From: Acanthamoeba lenticulata
Taxonomy: Eukaryota; Discosea; Longamoebia; Acanthamoebidae
Length of the DNA stretch: 14,813 bases
Reading direction: 5' to 3'
Assembly: GCA_002179805.1 (NCBI GenBank)
Contig: NAVB01000679.1
Location: forward strand, 1 to 14,813
Part shown: in pieces, positions 1 through 9,074 of the stretch
Position numbering within the stretch: position 1 is the first letter of the stretch
How the letters are laid out: every line of letters starts with the position of its first letter
Notes under the pieces: model-generated
Seen by the model: only the letters and a program-made list of their open reading frames with translations
Told to the model about the DNA's origin: nothing
The model's database searches: none
Program-made: the position numbers and the translations under genes

Positions 1-1021
1 AAAGGCATCAGTTCGTTTGGGGAAGGCCGTACTTGTCCCAAATAAAAATTAGGCCGTCGTCGGAGCCCGACGCGAGCAGACAGGAACTGGGCCCGGCGTC
101 GGAGTCGGATTCCACGTAACACACGGCGTTGACGTCATCGCCGTGCGCTGCCGCACGCTCCACGAGCTGGTGCTTCTCCAGGTCGTACACGCACACCGAG
201 CTGTCCGACGTTCCGGCCACCACCTCCCTGAGGGCAAAAACAGTCAGCACCGGCAGTGGTCGCCTTCCCCCAAGGGGGGCAAGACGGAGGAGGCAGCTTA
301 CCGGTCATCGGAGGAGAGGGCCATCGACCAGATACCCGAGTAATCGCTGCCTTGGGCTCCGACCAAGTTGAGACGCTCATGTTCGTTTGCTAAGGATCGT
401 ACATAATCGTCACGATCTCACGCGCGTGAGCCAGAGATGCATGTATGACAGCGTGAGTCTGCCAGTACCTTGTGAGCTGAAGTTGCACAGGTCCCGAGGC
501 AACTGCACCATGTTCACGTGCGGGGTGAGGGACGAGTAGAGAATGAAGGACTTGTCACTGCTCATCAGCGCGTCCGTAATCGTCCACTGACCCTTTCTGC
601 CCTCGCACCAGCCCCAAAGATGAGCAAATCTAGTGTCAGCGACCGGAACCAAGAAGGATGGAGGGAAGCGAAGGGCAAGCTACCGAGTCTTCACGACACA
701 TTTCTGGGAAAGGCCGATGGAGTCGTTGGCGTAGATCCTGATCTTCCAGTCCTGGCATGTGGTGAACAGCAGTTCGCCGTCGCCGCTCCACTTCCCTCCA
801 TACGCCCGACGACCATACTTGTCCTGCGCAATGGAGCAACGATTAGAAGCGGGAAATAAACAAGATGTAAGTAAGTTACCACTTCCCTCCACCCACCTCA
901 GGGCCCAAGCTGCAAGAGATAAGTGACGAATCGTACAACAACGATCGGTGTCTCTCGCGGTAACAAGCCGGCCGCCACGTTGGCCTTTTGTTGAGGCGTG
1001 AATCCTCTATGCGACATCTCT
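1..1021 (-). CDS. DCAF11: DCAF11/WDR23 (LEC14B-type) WD40-repeat protein, 3' end off the left edge
   Basis: Predicted substrate receptor of CUL4-DDB1 ubiquitin ligases (known for the family). Exons on the minus strand: 1021-937, 823-684, 596-469, 389-302, 227-33; a donor (gtacgg) follows base 33, so the gene continues outside the window. All phases agree. The order of landmarks matches human DCAF11 and plant LEC14B: REMSHRGF...LLPRE, then RRAYGGKWSGDGELLFTTCQD/IRIY, then FILYSSLTPHVNMV, then YSGIWSMALSSDDREVVAG and CVYDLEKHQL, then AHGDDVNAV and SGSDDGLIFIWDK. Four WD40 blades are visible. The only own ATG is at 1017-1015, which would give a much shorter N-terminus than the animal protein; alternatively exon 1021-937 is joined to the TPR gene upstream (see findings). 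Identity is confident, the 5' end is not. Confidence 0.85.
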
Positions 1022-1332
1022 CTGGAAAGACAAGCAAGGATTAACAAGCAGGTGTAAGTTTGTTGTACTCTGCACTGCAAAGAGAGCAAGGCACTTGAAG
1101 AAAAGAAAGAAAGGTTGCACCTTCTGTACAGTAGCGCGAGCGCAGTTCGCGATGGGCAAATGCTTCCGCCAAAGAGCCCACTGAAAAATTTACATTTGTT
1201 GCTCTTGGGCGACGCTTCCCCAGGCGGAGACGGAGGCGACTGCACAGGTGAACTGCGTGTGGCGGATTATCAGCTGTCCACTTCGAAAGGAGAGCACGTG
1301 CACACAGCCGAGAATATCGCGAGATTGCGTAC
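1022..1332 (-). other. Stretch between TPR gene and DCAF11-like gene: long intron or missing 5' exons
   Basis: This 311-base segment lies between a donor (gtacgc after base 1333) and an acceptor (tttccag before base 1021). It has lower coding quality than its flanks. The TPR frame stays open through it to a stop at 1041-1043 if not spliced. A possible internal exon (about 1182-1121, after a tttttcag acceptor and before gtgcaac) can be seen but not supported by homology. There is no ATG that could start the DCAF11 reading frame here. Confidence 0.4.
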
Positions 1333-1459
1333 CTCTCAGCAGAGGCTTGTTTCTTCCGACATCGCAGCCTCTCGAAAAATTGGCACACAATGCTTCCTTT
1401 CTTTTCGGTTGGTCTGTATCAAAAAGGGCCCACGAGTGGCAAGGTTACACCACAGTATC

Positions 1460-1490
<31 letters not shown>

Positions 1491-2744
1491 GCCATAGGAG
1501 GGAGAGAGCGGGAGAGGATCCGCACTCGAGGGTGGCCAGTTCGTTGCGTATGGCACGATCCGTGGGCGAGAAGTTTACAGCAAGCCGAAGGCAGGCGCAG
1601 GCTTCCTTGTTCATCCCGAGGATCTTCAAACTCTGTGCTTTCCTGTAGAGACAACGCCCAGTCAGCGTATATGCGCCGAAAAACGGAAAACGCATGTAAT
1701 GCATGATAGCACTGACCGGAAGAGGGCCTTCGCGTAGAGCAGAGGTTCACAACATTCGAGGTCGTTAATGCGGATCACCTTGCGGCACTGTTCGAGGGCC
1801 TGCGCGCCGCGGCCCAGGCGGATCCCGCAGGCAGCCACGTTGAGGCGGAGGATGATCTCCAGTCGCTTCAGGTTCTTTTCGCACTCGCTCAGCGCGGCAA
1901 ACGATCGCGGACTCTGCCAGTCGGACTGCTCCATTCCCTCGGGCGTGACGACCACCGCTTCTATGGCGACTGGCAAAGCTGACGTCGACGTTGTTGTTGT
2001 GGATGACGACGACGATGACGACGATGATGATGACGTGCCACTTGACGGCAAGGGGGGAATGAGGCAGCCCATGTTCTGGGGCATCGCGTAAACAGACTTG
2101 TCGATGATTTCCACTGTCATGTCATCCGTGCTAGCCGCGGCAGCGCCACCCATGCACTCAGCTTCGTCAATTCGCCGTCGCTTACGCCGTGAGCCGTCAA
2201 AGTCCACCAGCCGTAGGACCGGTTGCGCGTTTAAAACGGTTGTCGAAGACAACGGAATGCACGAGACTGAGGGCGTAGGCATGAGGACCATGCCACGGGA
2301 CACGGCAATGGTGTCGGTATCAGTTGTACAGCCGGCAGCTGCAGACTGGCACTCTTCCTCGTCGTCATAGAGCATTTTGTCCTTGCCCTTGTCCTTCTTT
2401 GGACTACAAGGGGGCAGAGAGGGGCTGCTGGCGACGGCGGGCATGCTGACGGGAGGGCCCAGCTTGCGCATGCGGCTTGCCCGCCAGTGGTTGCGGTAGA
2501 CCGTGAGCTGCACCATGGCTTCGATGTAGCGCTCGAGCGCTTCTTCATACTTCTTCTCACGAAAGAGAAAATTGCCGTCATCTTTCAAGGTGTTGATTAA
2601 ATGGAATCGCTTGTTTGGATCAATTGCCGTGTCTGTGCTGGATTGCGGCGACTTGTCTGACTTCTCCTTTACTGCATCTCTGGCCGCGACGGGCTTCTCG
2701 CCCACTGCATCTGAGCGAAGTGGATGTAGACTCGACTCTTCCAT
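1333..2744 (-). CDS. TPR-domain protein (FKBP/co-chaperone-like TPR) with long low-complexity insert
   Basis: Probable protein-protein adaptor. Exons: 2744-1717, 1642-1526, 1413-1333 (phases 2 and 2 agree). The ATG at 2744 is directly preceded by an in-frame stop, which supports this start. TPR1 lies at about residues 49-80 (DDGNFLFREKKYEEALERY). TPR2 is at about 291-325 (LNVAACGIRLGRGAQALEQC) and TPR3 at about 335-378, spanning the first intron (KALFR/KAQSLKILGMNKEA, ending AIRNELATLE). This spacing is like the TPR domain of immunophilins (FKBP/CyP40), but no PPIase domain is visible. Between TPR1 and TPR2 sits an insert of nearly 200 residues with a basic cluster SRRKRRR (about 185-191, possible nuclear signal) and a poly-Ser/Thr run (about 237-254). 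The third exon ends RKKQASAER; whether translation stops beyond it or continues into the WD40 gene is unresolved. Exact orthologue not recognised. Confidence 0.7.
1461..1484. repeat. (CAG)8 trinucleotide microsatellite
   Basis: Eight uninterrupted CAG units on the plus strand. It falls inside the predicted second intron (1525-1414) of the TPR gene, where it reads CTG on the coding strand. It is likely length-polymorphic. Confidence 0.9.
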
Positions 2745-3124
2745 TTAGGAGGTTGGCGTTGAAAGCTTCTAGCAGTTCACCATCTGGCACGCTGCGTACG
2801 AGACAACTCGAGGAGATTGAATACCCACTGCGTCGGCAGCCTCTCGCCACCAACTCCTTTCGCCGTTTCGCGGTACCTTGGTGAACGCCTCGGGCCGAAC
2901 GAAGACCGCGGCATGCCGCACGTGCAACTCGCCGTTCGGGTTTTCTTTTTGTGAGCGCCGAGTTTCCTTCTCGATCGAGAAACTCACAAGAGAAAGGTTT
3001 TATGTAGCGCCCCAAAATCGACACAAAAGCGTGAGGGCTTGAAAAGGAATGTGCTGGGTATGGAACAAGCCAGGGAGAAGGAAGGAGAACACCATAAGCG
3101 CGTGAAGAGTGTCTACCCTCACAG
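2745..3124. promoter_or_regulatory. Divergent intergenic region between the TPR gene and the tandem pseudoprotease gene
   Basis: This gene-free 380-base spacer separates two start codons pointing away from each other, so it must hold both promoters and both 5' leaders. No clear TATA box was recognised. The main visible structure is the palindrome at 2960-2985. The stretch next to the plus-strand gene is purine-rich (about 3060-3090). Confidence 0.6.
2960..2985. repeat. Inverted repeat GAGTTTC...GAAACTC enclosing a 14-base perfect palindrome
   Basis: GAGTTTC at 2960-2966 is the reverse complement of GAAACTC at 2979-2985. The perfect palindrome TTCTCGATCGAGAA occupies 2968-2981. It contains TTC/GAA half-sites that loosely resemble a heat-shock element, but the spacing is not canonical. 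It could be a dimeric transcription-factor site in the divergent promoter. Confidence 0.6.
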
Positions 3125-6100
3125 ATGTCTCCGCTTCAATGGAGCCTCGTGATTCTGTTAGCCCTCTTGGCCCTGTGCTCGGCTCAGGACGACTCAGGTC
3201 TGCGGGTCTTGAACCCGACACTCACCGGCCCCATCAAGACTGCTAAATTGAACCCAAATGCGCTCAGGAAAGTTGACCGCCATATCGATGACAGCATGTT
3301 CAGTAACAGCGAGGAGCTGATGCAGCAGTTCCGTGAGATCCACGAAGAGAGCAAGGCCAGGGGTAAGAGCTCAATGTTCAGCGAGCGCAAACCCACCAGG
3401 ACTGCTGCGTCCGTCGCCTTGGAAAGGGACCACTTCAGGATTAAGATCCAGAACACTCGCAACGTCCCCGAATTCTTCCGCAATGCTAGCCGCCAGCACG
3501 AGGAGGCGAAGCGCAACTTTTTCGCCCTCGGCGATGGATGGGCTCCCTTCACCTCAGCTCCGCTGATTGACGAAGATGACCGCTTCAAATACCCTTACTC
3601 GACCATTGGCCTGGTCATCTCTTTCAACATAAACTGCACCAAGGAGGACCAAACTGGGAGTTGCCTGGAAAAAGAGCTGGTCATTGATGACATTTGCACG
3701 GGAGCTGTCATTGGCCCTTCGATGGTACATCTTTCCTTTTCAATCTCTCTTTCGATACCATTAACCCCTCTTGTTGGTTAGGTCATCACCGACTATATGT
3801 GCGGTTACGGCGATCGCATCACCTTCTATCCCTCGTGGAAGTTCGACACGACTAAGAAAGATTCGCTGGTTACCATCAGTGGCTCCAGCCTCGGCCAGTG
3901 GGAGGCTCACGCTGCGTACCCTGTCACGACCTTTTCGTCGTCTGCCGGTATTTATGGAATGGTGGGCACCTCTATTCTCGTCCTGGAGCGTAAGTCGGTA
4001 CGCACCTCTTCTCAAGCTTTGTTCAAAGCTGGTCGTGACTGTCCAGCCACACCTAACTCCGTGTTTACCTTTGGTTAACATTGGTACAACATGTAGGTAA
4101 GGACAGCTCCCCACCTGGTGTATGACATCGGCAGCGTGACAGGTACAACTATACGGTTTCTCCAGCTACCCTCCACCACACTCACACAACTTCCTCCTTT
4201 CAACGACGCAGGTAGTCTGGGTCTTGCTCTTACTGGCGGCGACGATATTCTCTCGATCATCGGCTATTCAACTGTTCACTCCTCGGATACTGAGTACAGC
4301 AAGTTGCAAATGTCGGACAGTGCCGCGATCAAACTGGCTAAGGGCAACCAGTTCTATGATACGCTTGCCATCTACCCCACCGACCTGGCTGTTCAGGGCG
4401 CTCCGGCGATCATGAACTTCGGCACTGCTCGCGTAGACTTCGCTGATCTGGGTTATGACCAGGGAAGTCAAACTGACCGCAACGTTTTGGTGGGCGCCGT
4501 GACCACGCACTGGCTCTCCTCGTTTGGCGACATGGTGCCTGTTGCTCCAGTCAGATGGTTTGATTACCTTACTGTTAGCGCCATCTGGACAGCTTGTTCT
4601 CGCTTCTGCTATGCTTGTCCAAAGGGCCTGGACATCACAACAACTTCCGAGGACCAACCTGGGGTGGTGCCTGCAGAGGAACCTCTTCGCGGCAGTGCTG
4701 TCACTGTCCTGGACACTTCGTACGCATCATCCACGCACCACGCGAGTTGTATTTACCACAAAGCTTACGATGTGTCGTGGCTTTCAGGTCCAACTTGGAC
4801 GTTATCACCGCCCCAGCAAAACCTCGAGAGGAAGAGGAAGAGCCGTTCAAGAGTGTTGCTGAACCCTTGTGGAACGATAAGATGCCCACCACGACCGCCA
4901 AGGCTGCCAAGAAGATGATCACCACCCACTCCTACAACGTCAATCGGGAGGTGTCCCATCACTTCACACAGCGGAACAGCACGAATGAGAAGAGGACATT
5001 CTTCAAGGAGGGTCACCCCTTCCGCTCGACACCTCTCGTTATTAAAAGCAACAGGCTGCTCTTCCCGTACACCACCTTCGGCAAGGTCTTCACGTTTGAT
5101 GTGAACGACCCCGATACCATTGCCTCGGTCTGCACCGGCGTCGTAATGGGCCCCCGTGTGGTACGTCACGCACGCACACTCATTTCGTCAGCCTCTCCTC
5201 ACAGGCTCAACTTTGAGTTGAATGCAGGTGTTTGCCGATCCTGATTGCCTCAGCCCCAGCCCCGGAAGCAACTACACCTGGATTTTCCACCCTGCTTGGG
5301 TGCAGGAGTCTTTCACCAGCGGCGTTCTCGTAGGATCTAGCCTTGGCGCTTTTGTAGGAGAGCGCATCTATCTCAACACCGAGTATGAAGACGAGACCAT
5401 GGCCAACCATATTGCGATCCTCATTATCAAGAGATCCAGGGTATCGCGATCGCTTCCCTTTGTGGTGTGTGATTAACGAAGTGGCTGACGATCTATTACT
5501 TGCAGGATCCCATTGCTGCCTGGAGGACTTACAGCATGGGCAGCCTCACTGGGTGGCTTGGCTTCGACCTCAACGCTGACCTCACGAAAAACATGGTGAC
5601 CCAAGTGGCCTACTCCAGCAACCACTTCCCTGGTCGCCTTCAAGTTGTTTCGACCACGGCTTACTCCACCGGCTTCGTGCGCGACTTCTTTGGCAATTCG
5701 CGCAAGGTTGTTGGCTTTGCCTCCGACTTGCCTCCTGCCTGTGTTCCCACGGTGATCAACTTTGGTCCATATGAGCGCGCCGCCCAGGACTACGGCGAAG
5801 AGAATGGTTTTTACGCTAGTCGTAACATCCTCGGCTGCATGTCCGGCATCGGCTATGATGACCTGTACTTCGCCGACAAGAGGCTGTACAACGGTGCGGA
5901 GGAGGACCCTTCCAATGATCAGATCTACTGCCAGCCATTTGGTGACTGGTTCAAGAGCATGATGTTCCAAGCGTGCAAGGAGAACTGCGAAGCTTGCGAT
6001 CCGAACATTGTTGGCGAGGACTACCTCGACATCGACCTGACCTGGAGCAACTCGACCTACCAGGAACAGACAGACATCAATTACGACGTTGACGGTGACG

Positions 6101-6240
6101 CGCTCCCCGCCCTGTGCACCTGGATCCAAAATACCGGTATTCTGGACTTGGAGTCTGTCTGCAGCTGCAAGAAGAGGAGTTCCTCCCCGCAACAAATCGC
6201 GGAATTCAGCTGCTGCTCGCATTCGGGGAAGCGGTGCTGA
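3125..6240 (+). CDS. Secreted protein with two tandem trypsin/V8-like domains, both catalytically dead (pseudoprotease)
   Basis: Seven exons: 3125-3724, 3782-3997, 4097-4142, 4212-4719, 4788-5160, 5228-5440, 5506-6240; phases all agree, giving about 896 residues. Residues 1-20 form a signal peptide (hydrophobic LVILLALLALCSA, cleavage before Q21), so the protein is exported. Two homologous halves follow. Each has a YPYSTIG/FPYTTFG strand, the CTGAVIGP/CTGVVMGP strand that precedes the catalytic His in serine proteases, a SVTG/SLTG turn (copy 2 continues GWLGF), and an NFG strand that follows the catalytic Ser. The expected TAAHC is TDYMC in copy 1 (Met206) and ADPDC in copy 2 (Asp587). The Asp position appears to be Thr/Ser in copy 1 and His642 in copy 2. 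The SGGP motif reads QGAP (Gln349) and ACVP (Ala730). Several N-glycosylation sequons and a Cys-rich tail (CSCKK...CCSHSGKRC) fit an extracellular protein. Possible roles are inhibition, ligand binding or proteinase decoy; none can be shown from sequence. Confidence 0.8.
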
Positions 6241-6296
6241 ACTCCCCCCCCCCCAGTTTGGGGCCCAAACGTGTGGGCAAACAAGAAGTGGTTCTT

Positions 6297-6302
6297 AATA
6301 AA
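6297..6302 (+). terminator. AATAAA polyadenylation signal of the pseudoprotease gene
   Basis: Consensus AATAAA 57 bases after the stop codon at 6238-6240 and only about 20 bases before the stop codon of the converging FMO gene. The two transcripts therefore probably overlap at their 3' ends. An 11-base C run (6244-6254) lies between stop and signal. Confidence 0.7.
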
Positions 6303-6320
6303 GGCCAAGGCGGAAGCGAG

Positions 6321-8933
6321 TCACTCGCTCGAGCCGAGGTGAAGCGCCCGGAGGAGGTTTCTCTGCATCAACGCGCCACGATATCTAATAAGCGCCATGC
6401 GAGCACACGTGGGCAAAGGAGCACCTACCTGCCCATCTGTGAACTTGGATCTGATCTCGTCACGCGCTCCGGCCCACGCTCCCGGTCCCTCAAGGCGATC
6501 TAATCGTGGGCGCCCACGTTCCCCGTTAAAATTCTGGGCGCCTCGTGCCACGAGAAAGAGGGCAGAGTACATTGGATGGGCGTTGCTGGGCCAAAGATGA
6601 GAGCTCCTGTCAAACCAGGGTGTCCCCACACGTTGGGCTGCACCCCGAGCCGGGTCCATCGTCAGCAATTCTCTCAGGAGAGAGAGAGAGAGAGGAGCCA
6701 GTACCCTGACACCGATCAAGTCGGCGAGTTCGTCCATGTAGGGCAGGTAGTCCACCTTGTTGTTGTCCCCCCCCCCCAGCACAGTTCGATGAGCGGTCCA
6801 GATTGAGGAAGAGGGAGGCGAAGTGGCGCGTACCTGGATGGTGTGACGAGGTGAGGCCACAAAGCGCTGGGCCATGTGCTTTTCCTTCTCGCGGATATCG
6901 TGCCACATGGCCTCGTTCGAGGGCAGCGACACGGCGCCAGAGAAGACCTTGCAGGCCCAGCGAGCCTATTGACTAAAGTGTCAGACGCTAAAAGGGGGGC
7001 GGTGAGGCTGCTCCCTGTTTGAGATGGATGAACCTGCATCTCGGCGATGGGGAAGATCGCGCCAAGAGGCTGGATGAGACCGATGAACGCCCTGATGCAG
7101 AGAACGAGAGAGAGAGAGAGAGAGAACAAAAGTGAGCTCGTTCCGAGATGAATGATAACTCGCGAGGAGCGGACGTACAGGTTGGGGTGGCTGGGCGGAA
7201 ACACAAACTTGTAAAAGTTGACCTTGTTGGTGTCTTCGTCGACAAGCTTTAGTTCTTTGTCGAAGAAAGGGAACGACACCTTGTATCCTATTCATCCCGC
7301 AACGTTGGCACAATCGTTATGCCTCCCCTTCCCCCCCCCCACCAGCGCAAATGTATACAGGAAGCGGTCTGTACCCGTGGCGTAGATGATGTTGTCGCAG
7401 GACACAGACGTGCCGTCCTCAAACTCGACAACCTGAACAACCGTTTTGACGTGTCGAGCGCACGTGAGTGGGCACAACGCAGCAAAGCGAGTGAACAAGA
7501 GAGGAGGCGAGAGATGGCGAACGTTTGAATTGGGGACCAGACGCTTGATGTTAGGCTTGATGATGACCTTGCCTGTCCCGATGCGCGGCAGGAAGTCGGA
7601 CGACACCGTCGGATGCGCTGTGGAAACCGCACGCAAGACAGGACTTTGAATGAAAACAAAATTTTGAAAGAACAAACGAGTGTGTCGTACCACCAAGAGG
7701 ACCAAACTGCGGGAGCAGGCCCCACTTGGCCATGTCGCCGTGGGTGAGCTGCAAATCCAAGACCAGACTCTCATGAGAGGCCATTCGTGCTTTCGTCATC
7801 GCCAAGGCATGACCATACCTTGATTACCAGCTTCATCGCCCACCCAAAAACAAAGGCCGGGAGCACGAGCTGGAGTCTGGTACGGACATGACACAGTACT
7901 CAGCAGGGTTAATGAAACGTGCACGTTCATCATTCATCGTGGCCTACGACGGTGCCTGACGAACCGAGTCACCGTGTGGTCGATCGGCATGCCAAACACA
8001 TATTTGGGGAAGACCCACGCTCCTCTGTCGTCGTCCGGAGGTTGTTCAGTCATAGGCGAATGCTGCACAGGATGGGGAGGGGAGCACCTTCGAGTGACGA
8101 GGAAGACGCGCTTGGCCCAGCGGGAGACCTCAGTTGCGATATCGACTGCGCTGTTCCCGATTCCGACCAGCACCACAACCTTATCCAGGAAGGGGTAGGG
8201 GTCCTTGTACGAGTGCGAGTGCTGTTGCTTCGCAGTGAAGGTGTCCCTATTCTCAAATGCTGGCCAGCGCGGATTCCTGCACGGTCATTGTAAATGAATG
8301 CACCAAGAGAGAACAACTTCGATAGAAGAGGGAAACGAACCAGTGGTGACCGTTGGCGGACAGAACAAAATCAAAGACTTCCACTCGGGAGTCTTCGTCC
8401 TTGGGTTGATAGGTGATCTCCCACTCCTTGCCTTCGTTCACCGGCCGGACGCGCAAGACGGTGGTGTTGAAGAGAATCGTCTTTCGCACGCCAAAGTGGT
8501 CGGCGTAGGACTCAAAGTACCTGGCGCGATGGTCCCACAGTGCGGATTCGGTCAGTATCAGGCCCACAACACATGGAAAAAGACGAAACGTCTACAGTGG
8601 ATTAGCACGTACTGACAAAGCTCGTCACGCTCAGGGAAGGGGCCAAGGTGCTTGGGCATCGGGAAGTCAGAGTAGCTCATCATGTCCTTGGACGTGTTGA
8701 TTGACGTCGTACGGTACACGCTACTGTGGCTCTCGTGCTCTCTGAAGACCCAGTTGCCTGATGTTGAGGGAGGAGGGATCGTGAGGATGAGGAGACTGGA
8801 AGAAAAGGCGCCTTACCTCCAATGACATCTGTTTGCTCAAAGGTCACCACATCGAATCCTTCCTCAAGTGCACACTTGGCTGCCGCGATGCCCGAGGAGC
8901 CAGCACCGATCACCGCTACTCGTTTTGTCCGTC
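6321..8933 (-). CDS. Flavin-containing monooxygenase (FMO), 16 exons, no start codon of its own
   Basis: Predicted FAD- and NADPH-dependent oxygenation of soft nucleophiles (N or S). Exons: 8933-8817, 8757-8613, 8520-8341, 8276-8088, 8024-7961, 7869-7819, 7748-7691, 7617-7523, 7432-7375, 7287-7179, 7091-7034, 6965-6834, 6755-6705, 6637-6571, 6499-6429, 6362-6321; every phase agrees, about 495 residues. Visible motifs in order: FAD-binding VAVIGAGSSG, then GGNWVFREH and YRTTSINTSKDMMSYSDFP, an FMO-identifying F-x-A-xxx-H-xxx-Y (canonical Gly replaced by Ala), NADPH-binding GIGNSAVDIA, the IIYATGY motif, FIGLIQPLGAIFPIAEMQ, and the C-terminal YRLEGPGAWAGARDEI. The end LLRALHLGSSE has no evident membrane anchor. 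Exon 5 could instead use a GC donor (ending 7956). No ATG exists in frame upstream before the TRAPPC2 coding exon, so translation probably starts in TRAPPC2 (see findings). Confidence 0.9.
6678..6694. repeat. (GA)n run in FMO intron 13
   Basis: About eight GA units on the plus strand, reading CT on the coding strand, just after the donor of intron 6704-6638 of the FMO gene. Probably a simple microsatellite. Confidence 0.8.
7106..7125. repeat. (GA)10 microsatellite forming an intron polypyrimidine tract
   Basis: Ten GA units on the plus strand; on the FMO coding strand this is a CT run 14 bases upstream of the acceptor at 7093-7092 (tgcatcag). It likely doubles as the polypyrimidine tract of the intron. 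Confidence 0.85.
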
Positions 8934-8989
8934 CTGTTTTATTGTTATTTTAAAATGATAAGTATTTCTCCACCACCCAACACACACAC

Positions 8990-9035
8990 CTCCAGTGGTG
9001 TGTGTAGTGTGTGTGTGTTTTCTGGCTGGGCGAAG
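8990..9035 (-). other. Candidate 46-base mini-exon joining TRAPPC2 to FMO
   Basis: On the minus strand this segment follows a strong acceptor (C12 then tctttcag) and precedes a possible donor (gtgtgtg). It starts in phase 0 and ends in phase 1. These are exactly the phases needed after the last TRAPPC2 exon (9075) and before the first FMO exon (8933). It would encode LRPARKHTHTTHTTG, a low-complexity linker. The preceding intron would be only 39 bases, short for this window, which is the main reason for caution. Confidence 0.45.
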
Positions 9036-9043
9036 CTGAAAGA

Positions 9044-9055
9044 GGGGGGGGGGGG
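9044..9055. repeat. G12/C12 homopolymer run
   Basis: Twelve consecutive G on the plus strand (C on the coding strand) just upstream of the acceptor of the candidate mini-exon, next to a CA/GT-rich stretch at about 8981-9018. Similar 10-11 base C runs sit at 6244-6254, 6767-6777, 7331-7340 and 10363-10373, all in introns or UTR. Confidence 0.9.
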
Positions 9056-9074
9056 CGAGTGTGTCTGTGCCAAC

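Noticed and set aside
1115..1706. Plus-strand open frames with poly-Ala or poly-Gln from the CAG repeat
   Set aside because: They arise from the (CAG)8 microsatellite and lie antisense to the TPR gene; no homology and no codon-bias support.
1768..2370. Plus-strand frames with poly-Asp in the antisense of the TPR gene
   Set aside because: They are the complement of the poly-Ser coding region; the minus frame has TPR motifs and correct splice phases.
2968..2981. Canonical heat-shock element
   Set aside because: TTC and GAA half-sites are present but the spacing does not follow alternating 5-base units, so it is reported only as a palindrome.
5473..6222. 249-codon minus-strand open frame opposite the last pseudoprotease exon
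   Set aside because: The plus strand here encodes the conserved second protease-like half; the antisense frame is a by-product of C-ending codons.
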